Positions 28,056 to 36,098 of a stretch of DNA of 64,000 nucleotides are shown here, piece by piece. The notes beneath the pieces are model-generated. The model worked only from the letters and a program-made list of their open reading frames with translations. It did not search any database and was not told the origin of the DNA. The translations under genes and the position numbers were made by a program. Every line of letters starts with the position of its first letter. Position 1 is the stretch's first letter. This stretch comes from Oleiagrimonas sp963747595 (GTDB lineage: Bacteria > Pseudomonadota > Gammaproteobacteria > Xanthomonadales > Rhodanobacteraceae), in assembly GCA_963747595.1 (NCBI GenBank), contig CAVVFO010000002.1, positions 558,001 to 622,000 on the forward strand. The letters run 5' to 3'.

Positions 28056-28080
28056 GGGAATCGGGAATCGGGAATCGGGA
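28056..28080. repeat. Tandem 7-bp repeat GGGAATC (about 3.6 copies)
   Basis: Three full copies of GGGAATC plus GGGA, starting 10 nt upstream of the oxygenase ATG (the leader reads GATTCCC on the gene's strand). Similar heptamer arrays are, to my knowledge, common between genes in Xanthomonadaceae. A variable copy number here would change the distance between promoter and start codon. Confidence 0.85.
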
Positions 28081-28199
28081 GAGCCTACCAACGCCACGTC
28101 ATTCAGGCGAAGGAAAGAGGATGAACGGCTGCGACCCGGTGCACCAGCCGCCGCGGATGCCCGCCGGCGCAGGTGATCGGTGGCGTGCCGATGACACGT

Positions 28200-29549
28200 T
28201 TACGCTTCGTCCGCCGCCGATTTTACGGCGTCGGCCAACTGCGACACCAGGCGCTCCACCTCGGCCGCATCGTCTGTCTCGATGGTGACCCGGACCACCG
28301 GCTCAGTGCCCGATGGGCGCAGCACCACGCGTCCGTGATCGCCAAGCTGTTGCCGTACATCGGCAAGCGTTGCCTGCACGACATCCGAAGCCACCAGCGC
28401 CGCACCGCCCGGGGCGCGCACGTTGACAGTGGTCTGCGGCAACTTGCGCAAGTCACGCAACACGACCTCCAGGCTGGCACCGAGATGATGCAGCGACTCC
28501 AGGACCGCCAATGCGCTGACGATGCCATCGCCGGTGGTGGCACGGTCCAGACACAACATGTGGCCCGAGGCTTCGCCGCCCAGAAGCCCCTCGTGGGCCT
28601 TCAGCTGCTGCAACACGTGGCGATCACCGACCTTGGCGCGCAGCAGCGGAATATCGCGCGCCTGCAGTGCCTTGTGCAGACCGTGATTGCTCATCAGCGT
28701 TCCCACCACCGGCCCACGCAGACGTGCACGCTGCTTCCAGTCGCGCGCCAGCACATAGAGCATGTCGTCGCCATCGGCCAGGGTGCCGTCCGCGCACACC
28801 ATCTGCACCCGGTCGCCATCGCCGTCGAAAGCGATCCCCAGATCCGCGCCCTGCTCCAGCACCGCCTGCTGCAGCGTCGCCGGGTGCGTGGACCCTACAT
28901 CATGATTGATGTTGAACCCGTCCGGTGCCGCGCCCAGCGTGGTCACCTGCGCGCCCAGTTCGGCAAAGACCGTCGGCGCCACCTGATACGTGGCGCCGTG
29001 CGCACAGTCGAGCACGATCTTCAGTCCGTGCAACGTGAAATCCTCGGGCACGGTGGCCTTGCAGAATTCGACATAGCGCGCGGCCGCATCCTCGATACGG
29101 CGCGCCTTGCCCAGTCTCTCGGAAGGCACGGTGACGAATTCGGCATCCACTTCGCGCTCGATGGCCTCCTCCACCGCGTCGTCCAGTTTCTCGCCGGCGG
29201 CAGAGAAGAACTTGATGCCATTGTCGAAGTGCGGATTGTGCGATGCGCTGATGACGATGCCGGCATCGGCACGCAGGCTGCGGGTGAGGAACGCCACTGC
29301 CGGAGTGGGCATGGGCCCCAGCAGCTGCACATCGGCACCGGCTGCGACCAGACCTGCTTCCAGGGCCGACTCGAACATGTAGCCGGAGACGCGCGTGTCC
29401 TTGCCGATCAGCACCTTGGCACGCCCGTTCTTGCCGGCCAGCGCCACGCCTGCAGCCCGCCCCAGGCGCAGCATGAATTCCGCCGTGATGGGCCAGACGC
29501 CCACCTGGCCACGAATGCCGTCGGTGCCGAAGTACTTGTGTTGAGTCAT
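28200..29549 (-). CDS. glmM: Phosphoglucosamine mutase
   Basis: Converts glucosamine-6-phosphate to glucosamine-1-phosphate for UDP-GlcNAc, peptidoglycan and lipid A synthesis. The protein has 449 residues from ATG 29549 (MTQHKYFGTDGIRG). The phosphoserine loop SASHNPHFDNGIKFF is at about 101-115, with Ser103 the phosphorylated residue. The Mg loop is DGDGDR, the sugar loop GEASGH, and the phosphate loop RPSGTEP. It lies 41 nt after folP, as in many proteobacteria. Confidence 0.97.
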   Translation of the reverse strand: MTQHKYFGTDGIRGQVGVWPITAEFMLRLGRAAGVALAGKNGRAKVLIGKDTRVSGYMFESALEAGLVAAGADVQLLGPMPTPAVAFLTRSLRADAGIVISASHNPHFDNGIKFFSAAGEKLDDAVEEAIEREVDAEFVTVPSERLGKARRIEDAAARYVEFCKATVPEDFTLHGLKIVLDCAHGATYQVAPTVFAELGAQVTTLGAAPDGFNINHDVGSTHPATLQQAVLEQGADLGIAFDGDGDRVQMVCADGTLADGDDMLYVLARDWKQRARLRGPVVGTLMSNHGLHKALQARDIPLLRAKVGDRHVLQQLKAHEGLLGGEASGHMLCLDRATTGDGIVSALAVLESLHHLGASLEVVLRDLRKLPQTTVNVRAPGGAALVASDVVQATLADVRQQLGDHGRVVLRPSGTEPVVRVTIETDDAAEVERLVSQLADAVKSAADEA

Positions 29550-29590
29550 GGAATGAAATGCCGGAAATGGGACATGCAGAGAGAAAATGG

Positions 29591-30490
29591 TCAATCGTCA
29601 TCCGGCCAGCGCGGTGGGGCGGATGTCTGTGCTGGCGGCACCGGGTCAGCGGCATGCACAGCCTGCCATACCGCCAGCGCGTCACAGGTGGCGGCCACGT
29701 CATGGGTGCGTACGAGCATCGCGCCGCGCTGCGCCGCGATCAATGCCGCAGCGACCGAACCGGCAACGCGTGCGGCGGGTGTCCTGCGCCCGGTGATGTC
29801 GCCGATCATGGATTTGCGCGACAGCCCCACGTACACGCCGCCCCCCAAGCCGGCGAAGCGATCCAACGCGCTCAACAGCTGCAGATTATGTGCCAGCGTC
29901 TTGCCGAAGCCGAAACCCGGATCGACCAGCACACGCCGCGTATCGATGCCGCTCATCTGGCAGGCGAACACGCGCTCGGCGAGGAAACGGTGCACGTCGG
30001 AAACCACGTCGTCGTACCGCGGATCGGTCTGCATGCTGCGCGGTTCGCCCTGCATGTGCATCACGCATACAGGCACGTCCAGGTCCGCGGCGGCCTCCAG
30101 CGCGCCATCACGGCGCAGGGCGTAGACATCGTTGATCATGCCGGCACCCGCAGCGACCGCCGCGCGCATCACCTCGGGCTTGGACGTGTCCACCGCCAGC
30201 GGCATGTCGCATCGCGCGGCCAGCTGCTCGATGACCGGCAGCACGCGGTCGAGCTCCTGCTGCAGCGGGACGTCGCACGCACCCGGCCGGGTGGATTCGC
30301 CGCCGATATCGATCATGGCTGCACCCGCTTCCACCATCGCCAGCGCATGTGTCACGGCCGATTCCGTGTCGGCATGCTCGCCACCATCGGAAAACGAGTC
30401 CGGGGTGACATTGAGCACCCCTACCACGCGCGAACGATTCAGGCGTAGCGCGCGACCACCGCAATCGAGCATGCGCGTGGTGTCGAACAT
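29591..30490 (-). CDS. folP: Dihydropteroate synthase
   Basis: Joins p-aminobenzoate to dihydropterin pyrophosphate in folate synthesis; the target of sulfonamides. The protein has 299 residues from ATG 30490. Both substrate loops are clear (GVLNVTPDSFSDGG and DIGGESTRPGA), with further motifs INDVYALR, GFGFGKT and GLSRKSMIG. A Pro-rich tail (PVPPAQTSAPPRWPDDD) extends the C-terminus. It lies two bases after orn and upstream of glmM. Confidence 0.96.
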   Translation of the reverse strand: MFDTTRMLDCGGRALRLNRSRVVGVLNVTPDSFSDGGEHADTESAVTHALAMVEAGAAMIDIGGESTRPGACDVPLQQELDRVLPVIEQLAARCDMPLAVDTSKPEVMRAAVAAGAGMINDVYALRRDGALEAAADLDVPVCVMHMQGEPRSMQTDPRYDDVVSDVHRFLAERVFACQMSGIDTRRVLVDPGFGFGKTLAHNLQLLSALDRFAGLGGGVYVGLSRKSMIGDITGRRTPAARVAGSVAAALIAAQRGAMLVRTHDVAATCDALAVWQAVHAADPVPPAQTSAPPRWPDDD

Positions 30491-30492
30491 GC

Positions 30493-31062
30493 TCAGGCGC
30501 CTGATCCGTCGCCGGCCAGCGGGCCCATGTACCCGCGGTAATAGCGCAGCTCGTCGATGGAATCGTGGATGTCGCTGAGCGCGGTATGCGCGCTGGTCTT
30601 GCCGAATCCCTGGGCAATCGACGGCGCCCAGCGCCGCGCCAGTTCCTTGAGGGTGGAGACATCCAGATTGCGATAATGGAAAAAACGTTCCAGTTCCGGC
30701 ATCTCGCGGAACAGGAACCGCCGGTCCTGGCAGATCGAGTTGCCGCACATGGGCGACTTGCCGGCCGGTACCCACTGCTGCAGAAATGCAAGCGTGTCGG
30801 CCTCGGCCCGGGCATGATCCACGCTGGACTCCAGAACACGCTGCCACAGCCCGGACTTGCGGTGCTGGTTGCGGTTCCAGTCGTCCATGGCGCGCATCCG
30901 CGATTCCTCGTGCGCAATGGCCATGACCGGCCCCTCGGCCAGAGTGTTCAATTCGGCATCGGTGACCACGGTGGCGATCTCGATGATGGAATCATTGTCC
31001 GTATCCAGGCCGGTCATTTCCAGGTCGATCCAGATGAGATTGTCGGCGTGCGGCTGCGGCAT
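30493..31062 (-). CDS. orn: Oligoribonuclease
   Basis: 3'-5' exoribonuclease that degrades di- to pentanucleotides, including pGpG from c-di-GMP turnover. The protein has 189 residues from ATG 31062, preceded by AAGG. The DEDDh exonuclease I motif is at Asp13-x-Glu15 (WIDLEMTGLD), the central Asp in the NSICQDRRFL region, and the final HTALSDIHDSIDELRYYR carries the His and Asp. It is divergent from the exonuclease gene sbcB. Confidence 0.96.
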   Translation of the reverse strand: MPQPHADNLIWIDLEMTGLDTDNDSIIEIATVVTDAELNTLAEGPVMAIAHEESRMRAMDDWNRNQHRKSGLWQRVLESSVDHARAEADTLAFLQQWVPAGKSPMCGNSICQDRRFLFREMPELERFFHYRNLDVSTLKELARRWAPSIAQGFGKTSAHTALSDIHDSIDELRYYRGYMGPLAGDGSGA

Positions 31063-31160
31063 GGATATCCTTTGCAAGATCGGTTCTTGTGCGCATGATA
31101 GCCGATGGCCGTGTGCCGGCAGACATCCGCTGTACTGGCGGCCCATGGCATCATGCGCGC

Positions 31161-32648
31161 ATGGCAGACGCGACCTTCTTCTGGCACGACTACGAAACCT
31201 TCGGCACCGATCCGCGCCGTGACCGCCCATCCCAGTTCGCCGGCATCCGCACCAACATGGAGCTGGAACCGGTCGATGACCCGGTCAGCATCTTCTGCCA
31301 GCCGCCCACGGATGCATTGCCGCATCCGCAGGCCTGCCTGATCACCGGCATCATGCCGCAGCAGGCGCAACGTGACGGCTTGCCGGAGCACGCATTCGCC
31401 GCCGCCGTGCACGAACAGCTGGCGCAACCGGGTACGTGCGGGGTGGGCTACAACTCGCTGCGGTTCGACGACGAGTTCACGCGGCACCTGCTTTATCGCA
31501 ACTTCTTCGATCCCTACGAGCGCGAGTGGAAACACGGCAATGCACGCTGGGACCTGATCGACCTGGCGCGCATGTGCCATGCGCTGCGCCCGGAGGGCAT
31601 CCAGTGGCCCAGACGCGATGACGGCAGCCCCAGCTTCAAGCTGGAACACCTCGCCGCGGCCAATCACATCGAACAGCGCCGCGCCCACGATGCGGTCTCC
31701 GACGTCGAGGCCCTCATTGGCCTGGCTCGGCTGATCCGCAACCGCCAGCCCAGACTCTGGCAGTGGTATCTGGCGCTGCGCCGCAAGCAACGCGTATTCG
31801 GTCTGCTGGACGTGGGCAACGGGACGCCAATGCTGCACGTCTCCTCGCGCTATCCCGCATCGCGCGGCTGCCTGGCCATGATCATGCCCCTGGCCATGCA
31901 CCCGTTGCGGCCCAACGAGATCATCGTGCTGGATCTGGATCACGACCCCACGGACCTGCTCGACCTGGACGCCGAGGCCATTGCCGATCGCATCTTCACA
32001 GCGCGCGCCGATCTGCCCGAGGGTATCGAACGGATTCCGTTGCGAACGGTGCACGCCAATCGCTCGCCGGCCTTGGCGCCGCTGTCGGTGCTCAAGGGTG
32101 TGGATACCGCGCGCATCGCACTGGATGTCGAGCGCTGTCAGCACCACGCCGCGCAACTGCGGCAAGCGCCCCACCTCGCTGCCACGGTACGCGAGGTCTT
32201 CACCCGGCATGCCGACCTGCCGGCGGCGGGCGATCCGGAACTGGCGTTGTACGACGGCTTTTTGCCCAATGCCGACCGCCCGCTTCTTGCGCGCGTGCGT
32301 GGCACCCCGCCCGAGCAACTGGCACATCCGTCCTTCAGCTTCAGCGATCCGCGCTATGCCGAACTGCTGTTGCGCTATCGCGCCCGCAACTGGCCACACA
32401 CACTGGATCCCGAAGAACACGTCCGCTGGGGAACCCTCAGGTCCAGGCGTCTGACGGGTGCCACGGATACTGCGACATTGTCGCTGGCCGACTACTTCGC
32501 CATCTTGACCACACTGCGCGCTGCGCCCGGGACCGACCGGCCAAGCGGGCAGATACTGGACCAGCTCGAGCACTGGGGCCGCGAACTGGCCGCGGCAGCG
32601 GGCATCGACATCGACTTCATGGAGGCTCCATGCATCCCATCAATCTGA
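31161..32648 (+). CDS. sbcB: Exodeoxyribonuclease I
   Basis: Single-strand DNA 3'-5' exonuclease acting in recombination and mismatch repair. The protein has 495 residues from ATG 31161. The DEDDh core is visible: HDYETFGTDPRRDRPSQFAGIRT at the N-terminus, GYNSLRFDDEFTRHLLYRNFFDPY in the middle, and RRAHDAVSDVEALIGLARL for the last motif, followed by SH3-like and helical accessory domains. Its last 19 bases overlap the start of a cupin gene. Confidence 0.95.
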   Translation: MADATFFWHDYETFGTDPRRDRPSQFAGIRTNMELEPVDDPVSIFCQPPTDALPHPQACLITGIMPQQAQRDGLPEHAFAAAVHEQLAQPGTCGVGYNSLRFDDEFTRHLLYRNFFDPYEREWKHGNARWDLIDLARMCHALRPEGIQWPRRDDGSPSFKLEHLAAANHIEQRRAHDAVSDVEALIGLARLIRNRQPRLWQWYLALRRKQRVFGLLDVGNGTPMLHVSSRYPASRGCLAMIMPLAMHPLRPNEIIVLDLDHDPTDLLDLDAEAIADRIFTARADLPEGIERIPLRTVHANRSPALAPLSVLKGVDTARIALDVERCQHHAAQLRQAPHLAATVREVFTRHADLPAAGDPELALYDGFLPNADRPLLARVRGTPPEQLAHPSFSFSDPRYAELLLRYRARNWPHTLDPEEHVRWGTLRSRRLTGATDTATLSLADYFAILTTLRAAPGTDRPSGQILDQLEHWGRELAAAAGIDIDFMEAPCIPSI

Positions 32649-33004
32649 ACCGTGCCTTCGCCCGCTTCGATGACACCTGGCAGCCGCGCATCGTCGGCGA
32701 ACTCAATGGCCAGCACGTCAAGCTGGTGAAGCTTGAAGGCCCATTCGTCTGGCATCACCACGCCGACGCAGACGAACTGTTCCTGGTCGTCGCCGGACGT
32801 CTGCGCATGCAATACCGCGACCGCGAAGTGACCGTGGACAATGGCGAATTCGTCATCGTGCCGCGTGGCGTCGAACACCGCCCGGTGGCCGACGTCCCCT
32901 GCCAGGTGCTGCTGCTGGAACCGGTCGGCACCCTCAACACCGGCAACGTGCGCGGCGACCGCACGGTGGACGAGCCCCGGCACCTGGATACGAGAGAGGC
33001 CTGA
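32630..33004 (+). CDS. Small cupin-domain protein
   Basis: A 124-residue single-domain cupin of unknown function. Motif 1 is WHHHADADELFLVVAGRL, with the metal-binding His residues and Glu, and motif 2 is GEFVIVPRGVEHRPVAD, with the last His. This resembles the mannose-6-phosphate isomerase-like Cupin_2 family. GGAGG sits four bases before ATG 32630, inside the sbcB coding region. The stop overlaps the next start (TGATGG style), so sbcB-cupin-DUF2461 is an operon. Confidence 0.88.
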   Translation: MHPINLNRAFARFDDTWQPRIVGELNGQHVKLVKLEGPFVWHHHADADELFLVVAGRLRMQYRDREVTVDNGEFVIVPRGVEHRPVADVPCQVLLLEPVGTLNTGNVRGDRTVDEPRHLDTREA

Positions 33005-33690
33005 TGGCACGCACCTACTTCAGCCCGGCGACCTTCACCTTCCTGCGCCAGCTCGAGCGCAACAACAACCGGGAATGGTTCCATGCACACAAGGCGCAAT
33101 ACGAGACCCACCTGCGCGAGCCGTTCCTGGCGTTGATCGCGGACCTGCAGAGACCCGTGGCGCGGATCAGCGCGCACTATCAGGCCGACCCGCGCAAGAT
33201 GGGCGGCTCGCTGTTCCGCATCCATCGCGACGTGCGTTTCTCCCGCAACAAGCTGCCCTACAAGACCTGGGCCGGAGCCCGTGCCTTTCATGAGCGCCGC
33301 CGCGAGATCCACGCACCGTCGTTCTACCTGCACATCGAACCGGGCGCGAGCTTCGCCGGCGGCGGCATCTGGCATCCGGAATCGAGTACCCTGCGCCAGA
33401 TCCGCACGTTCATCACCGACAACCCCGGTGCCTGGAAACGTGCCACGCGCAGCACGACGTTTCGCGAGCATTTCCAGTTCCGCGGCGAGCGCCTGAAGCG
33501 ACCACCGCGGGGTTTCGATCCCGGGCATGAGCTGATCGAGGACCTCAAGCTGAAGAACTTCGCCGCCGGCGAGCCGCTCACCGACGCGCTGATCTGCTCG
33601 CCGCGGCTGCTGCCCAGCATCGTCGCCACATTCAAACGTGCCGCTCCCTTGGTGGATTATCTGTGCGCCGCCCGCGAACTGGAATTCTGA
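33004..33690 (+). CDS. DUF2461 / TIGR02453 family protein
   Basis: A 228-residue soluble protein of unknown function. Family features are the N-terminal FLRQLERNNNREWFHAHKAQYE, the RIHRDVRFSRNKLPYKTW core and the GGGIWHPESSTLRQIR segment. The start overlaps the cupin stop. No catalytic role can be inferred. Confidence 0.9.
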   Translation: MARTYFSPATFTFLRQLERNNNREWFHAHKAQYETHLREPFLALIADLQRPVARISAHYQADPRKMGGSLFRIHRDVRFSRNKLPYKTWAGARAFHERRREIHAPSFYLHIEPGASFAGGGIWHPESSTLRQIRTFITDNPGAWKRATRSTTFREHFQFRGERLKRPPRGFDPGHELIEDLKLKNFAAGEPLTDALICSPRLLPSIVATFKRAAPLVDYLCAARELEF

Positions 33691-33758
33691 ACCGGAATTG
33701 CGCCACGGCACGCAGTACAATGGAAGCAATTCGTATTGCCAACACCAGGAGATACATC

Positions 33759-34316
33759 ATGCGCATGTTCAGCCTGTTCGTCGGCGCCGCCCTGATGGCC
33801 ATGGCCATGGTCCCGGCCCATGCAAAAACGGACTCCGGTGCGTTCTGGTCCACGCCCACCATCCATGGCTACGGCCGCATCCACTACGTGAACAAAGCCG
33901 CCTACAAACCACAGTCCGGCGCCACCTACAAGATCGTGTTCTCGCTGACCATGGGGCCGAAGAGTCCGGACAAGGTGAATCCGGCGCTCGATCACGTGGC
34001 ACGCACGGTCAACCTGTATGCCGCCTCGGGTGTGCCGCTCAGCCATCTGAAATTCGTCGCTGTCGCCGTCGGACCTGCCACTCCGTTGGCACTGGACAAT
34101 GCGCACTACAAGGCCAAGTTCGGCGTCGATAATCCCAATCTCAAGCTGATCCGCGAGCTGCGCAAGGCCGGCGTCGATGTCGCCGTCTGCGCCCAGGCCG
34201 TGGCCGAGCATCATTTCAAGTATGGCTGGGTATCGCACAATGTGACTCTTGCGCTGTCGGGGCTGACCACCGTGACCACGCTGGAGCACAAGGGCTACGC
34301 GTTGATGCCGCTGTAA
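33759..34316 (+). CDS. Exported DsrE/DsrF-like protein
   Basis: A 185-residue protein with a Sec signal peptide (cleavage near AHA-KT, residues 20-23). The mature part resembles the DsrE/TusD sulfur-relay fold and has a single conserved-position cysteine, Cys144 (GVDVAVCAQAVAEHH), where DsrE proteins carry their persulfide cysteine. AGGAG lies eight bases upstream of ATG 33759. A TACAAT -10-like box lies at 33716-33721 and a small GCAAT/ATTGC palindrome just before the gene. It is the first of four exported genes ending in tsdA, which suggests a periplasmic sulfur-handling role. That role is inference. Confidence 0.82.
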   Translation: MRMFSLFVGAALMAMAMVPAHAKTDSGAFWSTPTIHGYGRIHYVNKAAYKPQSGATYKIVFSLTMGPKSPDKVNPALDHVARTVNLYAASGVPLSHLKFVAVAVGPATPLALDNAHYKAKFGVDNPNLKLIRELRKAGVDVAVCAQAVAEHHFKYGWVSHNVTLALSGLTTVTTLEHKGYALMPL

Positions 34317-34347
34317 TCGCGCATCGACGACGCAAAGGAGAATGCCG

Positions 34348-35358
34348 ATGCCACTGTCACTCGGACGATTCCTGGCGGTCGCGTTCCTCGGCCTCGTGGC
34401 CGGCATGTCCCTGCCGCCGACGGCGGATGCAGCACAGCAGAGCGCGTCAACCCGGGGGACGGCGTCGCACGGCGTCTTTCCGCCCTGGCAACACGGTCGC
34501 AACAATGATGCCGCTCAGCGTGGGCTCGAGTTCACGGTGCCGCCGGTCGACGTCCTGTCCGATTTCCATGGCAGCCCCATGCATCCGGACCTGGTGCTGT
34601 ATGTGGCTGGCAACTACTACTTTGCGATGGCGCCGCTGGTGCAAGCCTTCGAGCGTCGCTATCCGCAGTACAAGCATCACCTCTACTGGGAAACCATTCC
34701 GCCCGGATTGCTGGAAACACAATTGAAGGCCGGTGGTACGGTCACAGTGGGCAACATGACCTGGACCGCGCCGCCGGATGTGTATATGGCCGGGCTGGGA
34801 CGGGTCGGGAAAATGGTCGACGCAGGCGAATTGCAGGCGCCGGTGGTGCCGTTCGTGACCAACAACCTGACGATCATGGTGCCCAGGGGAAATCCGGCGC
34901 ATATCCACAGTCTGTCGGATCTGGCCAAGCCATCCGTCAAGCTGGCCATGCCCAATCCCAGGTTCGAGGGCATCGGCAAGCGCATCGAGAAGGCACTGAC
35001 CAAGGCCGGTGGGCAGGCGCTGCTGACCGCCGTCTACACCACCAAGGTCAAGAATGGCAGCACGCAGCTGACGCACATCCATCATCGGCAGACACCGTTG
35101 TGGATCATGCAAGGCAAGGTCCAGGGCGGCGTCACCTGGCAATCGGAAGCGCGTTTCCAGGAAATGGCCGGGCATCCGATCACGCATGTGGAAATCCCGG
35201 ATGCGCACAATGTCACCGCGACGTACGCTGGCGCAGTCGTGACCCATGCACCCCACCCGCAGGCAGCACGACGCTGGCTGGATTTCATTCATTCGCCGCA
35301 AGCACTGAAGATCTTCGGGCGCTACGGATTCAAGCCCGCGCAGACGGCTGCGCCATGA
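34348..35358 (+). CDS. Periplasmic solute-binding protein, ModA-like
   Basis: A 336-residue exported protein with a signal peptide ending near ADA-AQQ. The fold pattern is that of type II periplasmic binding proteins: LVLYVAGNYYFAMAPLVQAFERRYP at the start of lobe 1, a hinge with FVTNNLTIMVPRGNP, and a C-terminal end like ModA (AARRWLDFIHSPQALKIFGRYGFKP). ATG 34348 has AAGGAG at proper distance; an ATG at 34342 is too close. No ABC permease or ATPase is adjacent. The ligand is unknown: molybdate, a sulfur oxyanion or an organic anion are possible. Confidence 0.8.
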   Translation: MPLSLGRFLAVAFLGLVAGMSLPPTADAAQQSASTRGTASHGVFPPWQHGRNNDAAQRGLEFTVPPVDVLSDFHGSPMHPDLVLYVAGNYYFAMAPLVQAFERRYPQYKHHLYWETIPPGLLETQLKAGGTVTVGNMTWTAPPDVYMAGLGRVGKMVDAGELQAPVVPFVTNNLTIMVPRGNPAHIHSLSDLAKPSVKLAMPNPRFEGIGKRIEKALTKAGGQALLTAVYTTKVKNGSTQLTHIHHRQTPLWIMQGKVQGGVTWQSEARFQEMAGHPITHVEIPDAHNVTATYAGAVVTHAPHPQAARRWLDFIHSPQALKIFGRYGFKPAQTAAP

Positions 35359-35390
35359 AGTAGACAGGCCCTTGAGGCCACAGGGCATCG

Positions 35391-36098
35391 ATGGGACAGC
35401 CATTCATGCGTATACAAAAATACCTGCGATTCAATGCGCTGTCATCGATGCTTGTCGTAGGATGCCTTCTCGCATCGATGCAGGCACAGGCCGCCGCGGT
35501 ATCGCAAAAAACGGCACGCACTTTGGCCACGCAAGGCGATGCGAAACAGGGCATTGCCGCGTGTTCCAGTTGCCATGGGGATGCCGGGCAAGGCAAACCT
35601 GCCGCCGGCTTCCCGAAACTGGCCGGTCTGCCGGCAGCGTATCTGCTGCAACAGCTTCGGGCGTTTGCCGATGGCAGCCGCAGCAATGCCGTCATGGTGC
35701 CGATGGCCAAGGCGCTGTCGCCCGGACAGGCAAAAGCCCTGGCAACGTACTACGCCCGCCTGCCCGTCCCGGCCTCTCCATCGACACGCGCATCACCGGC
35801 GTTGGTGCATGCCGGCGCGGAGCTGGCCCGACACGGCAGATTCAACGATGACCTGCCCTCGTGCGAACTGTGCCACGGTCGTGGCGGCGTCGGCGTCGGT
35901 TCCGCGTTCCCGCCGCTGGCAGGCCAATCATCGGTGTACATCGCACAGCAGCTCCACGCCTGGAAACAGCACACGCGTCCGCCCGGACCCATGGGCCTGA
36001 TGCAGGCCGTCGCGGACAAGTTGTCGGCGGCGGACATCAAGTCGGCCGCCGCGTATTTCTCCACGCAGTCCGCGCGGCCGGAGAAGGACACACCATGA
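35391..36098 (+). CDS. tsdB: Dihaem cytochrome c4, TsdB-like
   Basis: A 235-residue periplasmic cytochrome with a signal peptide ending about residue 35. Two haem motifs are seen: CSSCH (58-62) and CELCH (158-162), each in a typical c4 half-domain (HGDAGQGKPAAGFPKLAG and HGRGGVGVGSAFPPLAG). Met residues about 40 residues after each motif can be the axial ligands. The start may be ATG 35391 or 35406. It overlaps tsdA by four bases (ATGA). In other bacteria a c4-type TsdB is the redox partner of TsdA, which is the basis for the name. Confidence 0.82.
   Translation: MGQPFMRIQKYLRFNALSSMLVVGCLLASMQAQAAAVSQKTARTLATQGDAKQGIAACSSCHGDAGQGKPAAGFPKLAGLPAAYLLQQLRAFADGSRSNAVMVPMAKALSPGQAKALATYYARLPVPASPSTRASPALVHAGAELARHGRFNDDLPSCELCHGRGGVGVGSAFPPLAGQSSVYIAQQLHAWKQHTRPPGPMGLMQAVADKLSAADIKSAAAYFSTQSARPEKDTP

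Noticed and set aside
28056..28080. Considered as a CRISPR or minisatellite.
   Set aside because: The units are 7 bp and contiguous with no spacers, and there are no cas genes.
33759..34316. Considered naming the DsrE-like gene dsrE or tusD.
   Set aside because: It is exported and lacks dsrF/dsrH or tusC/tusB neighbours, so a specific symbol would mislead.
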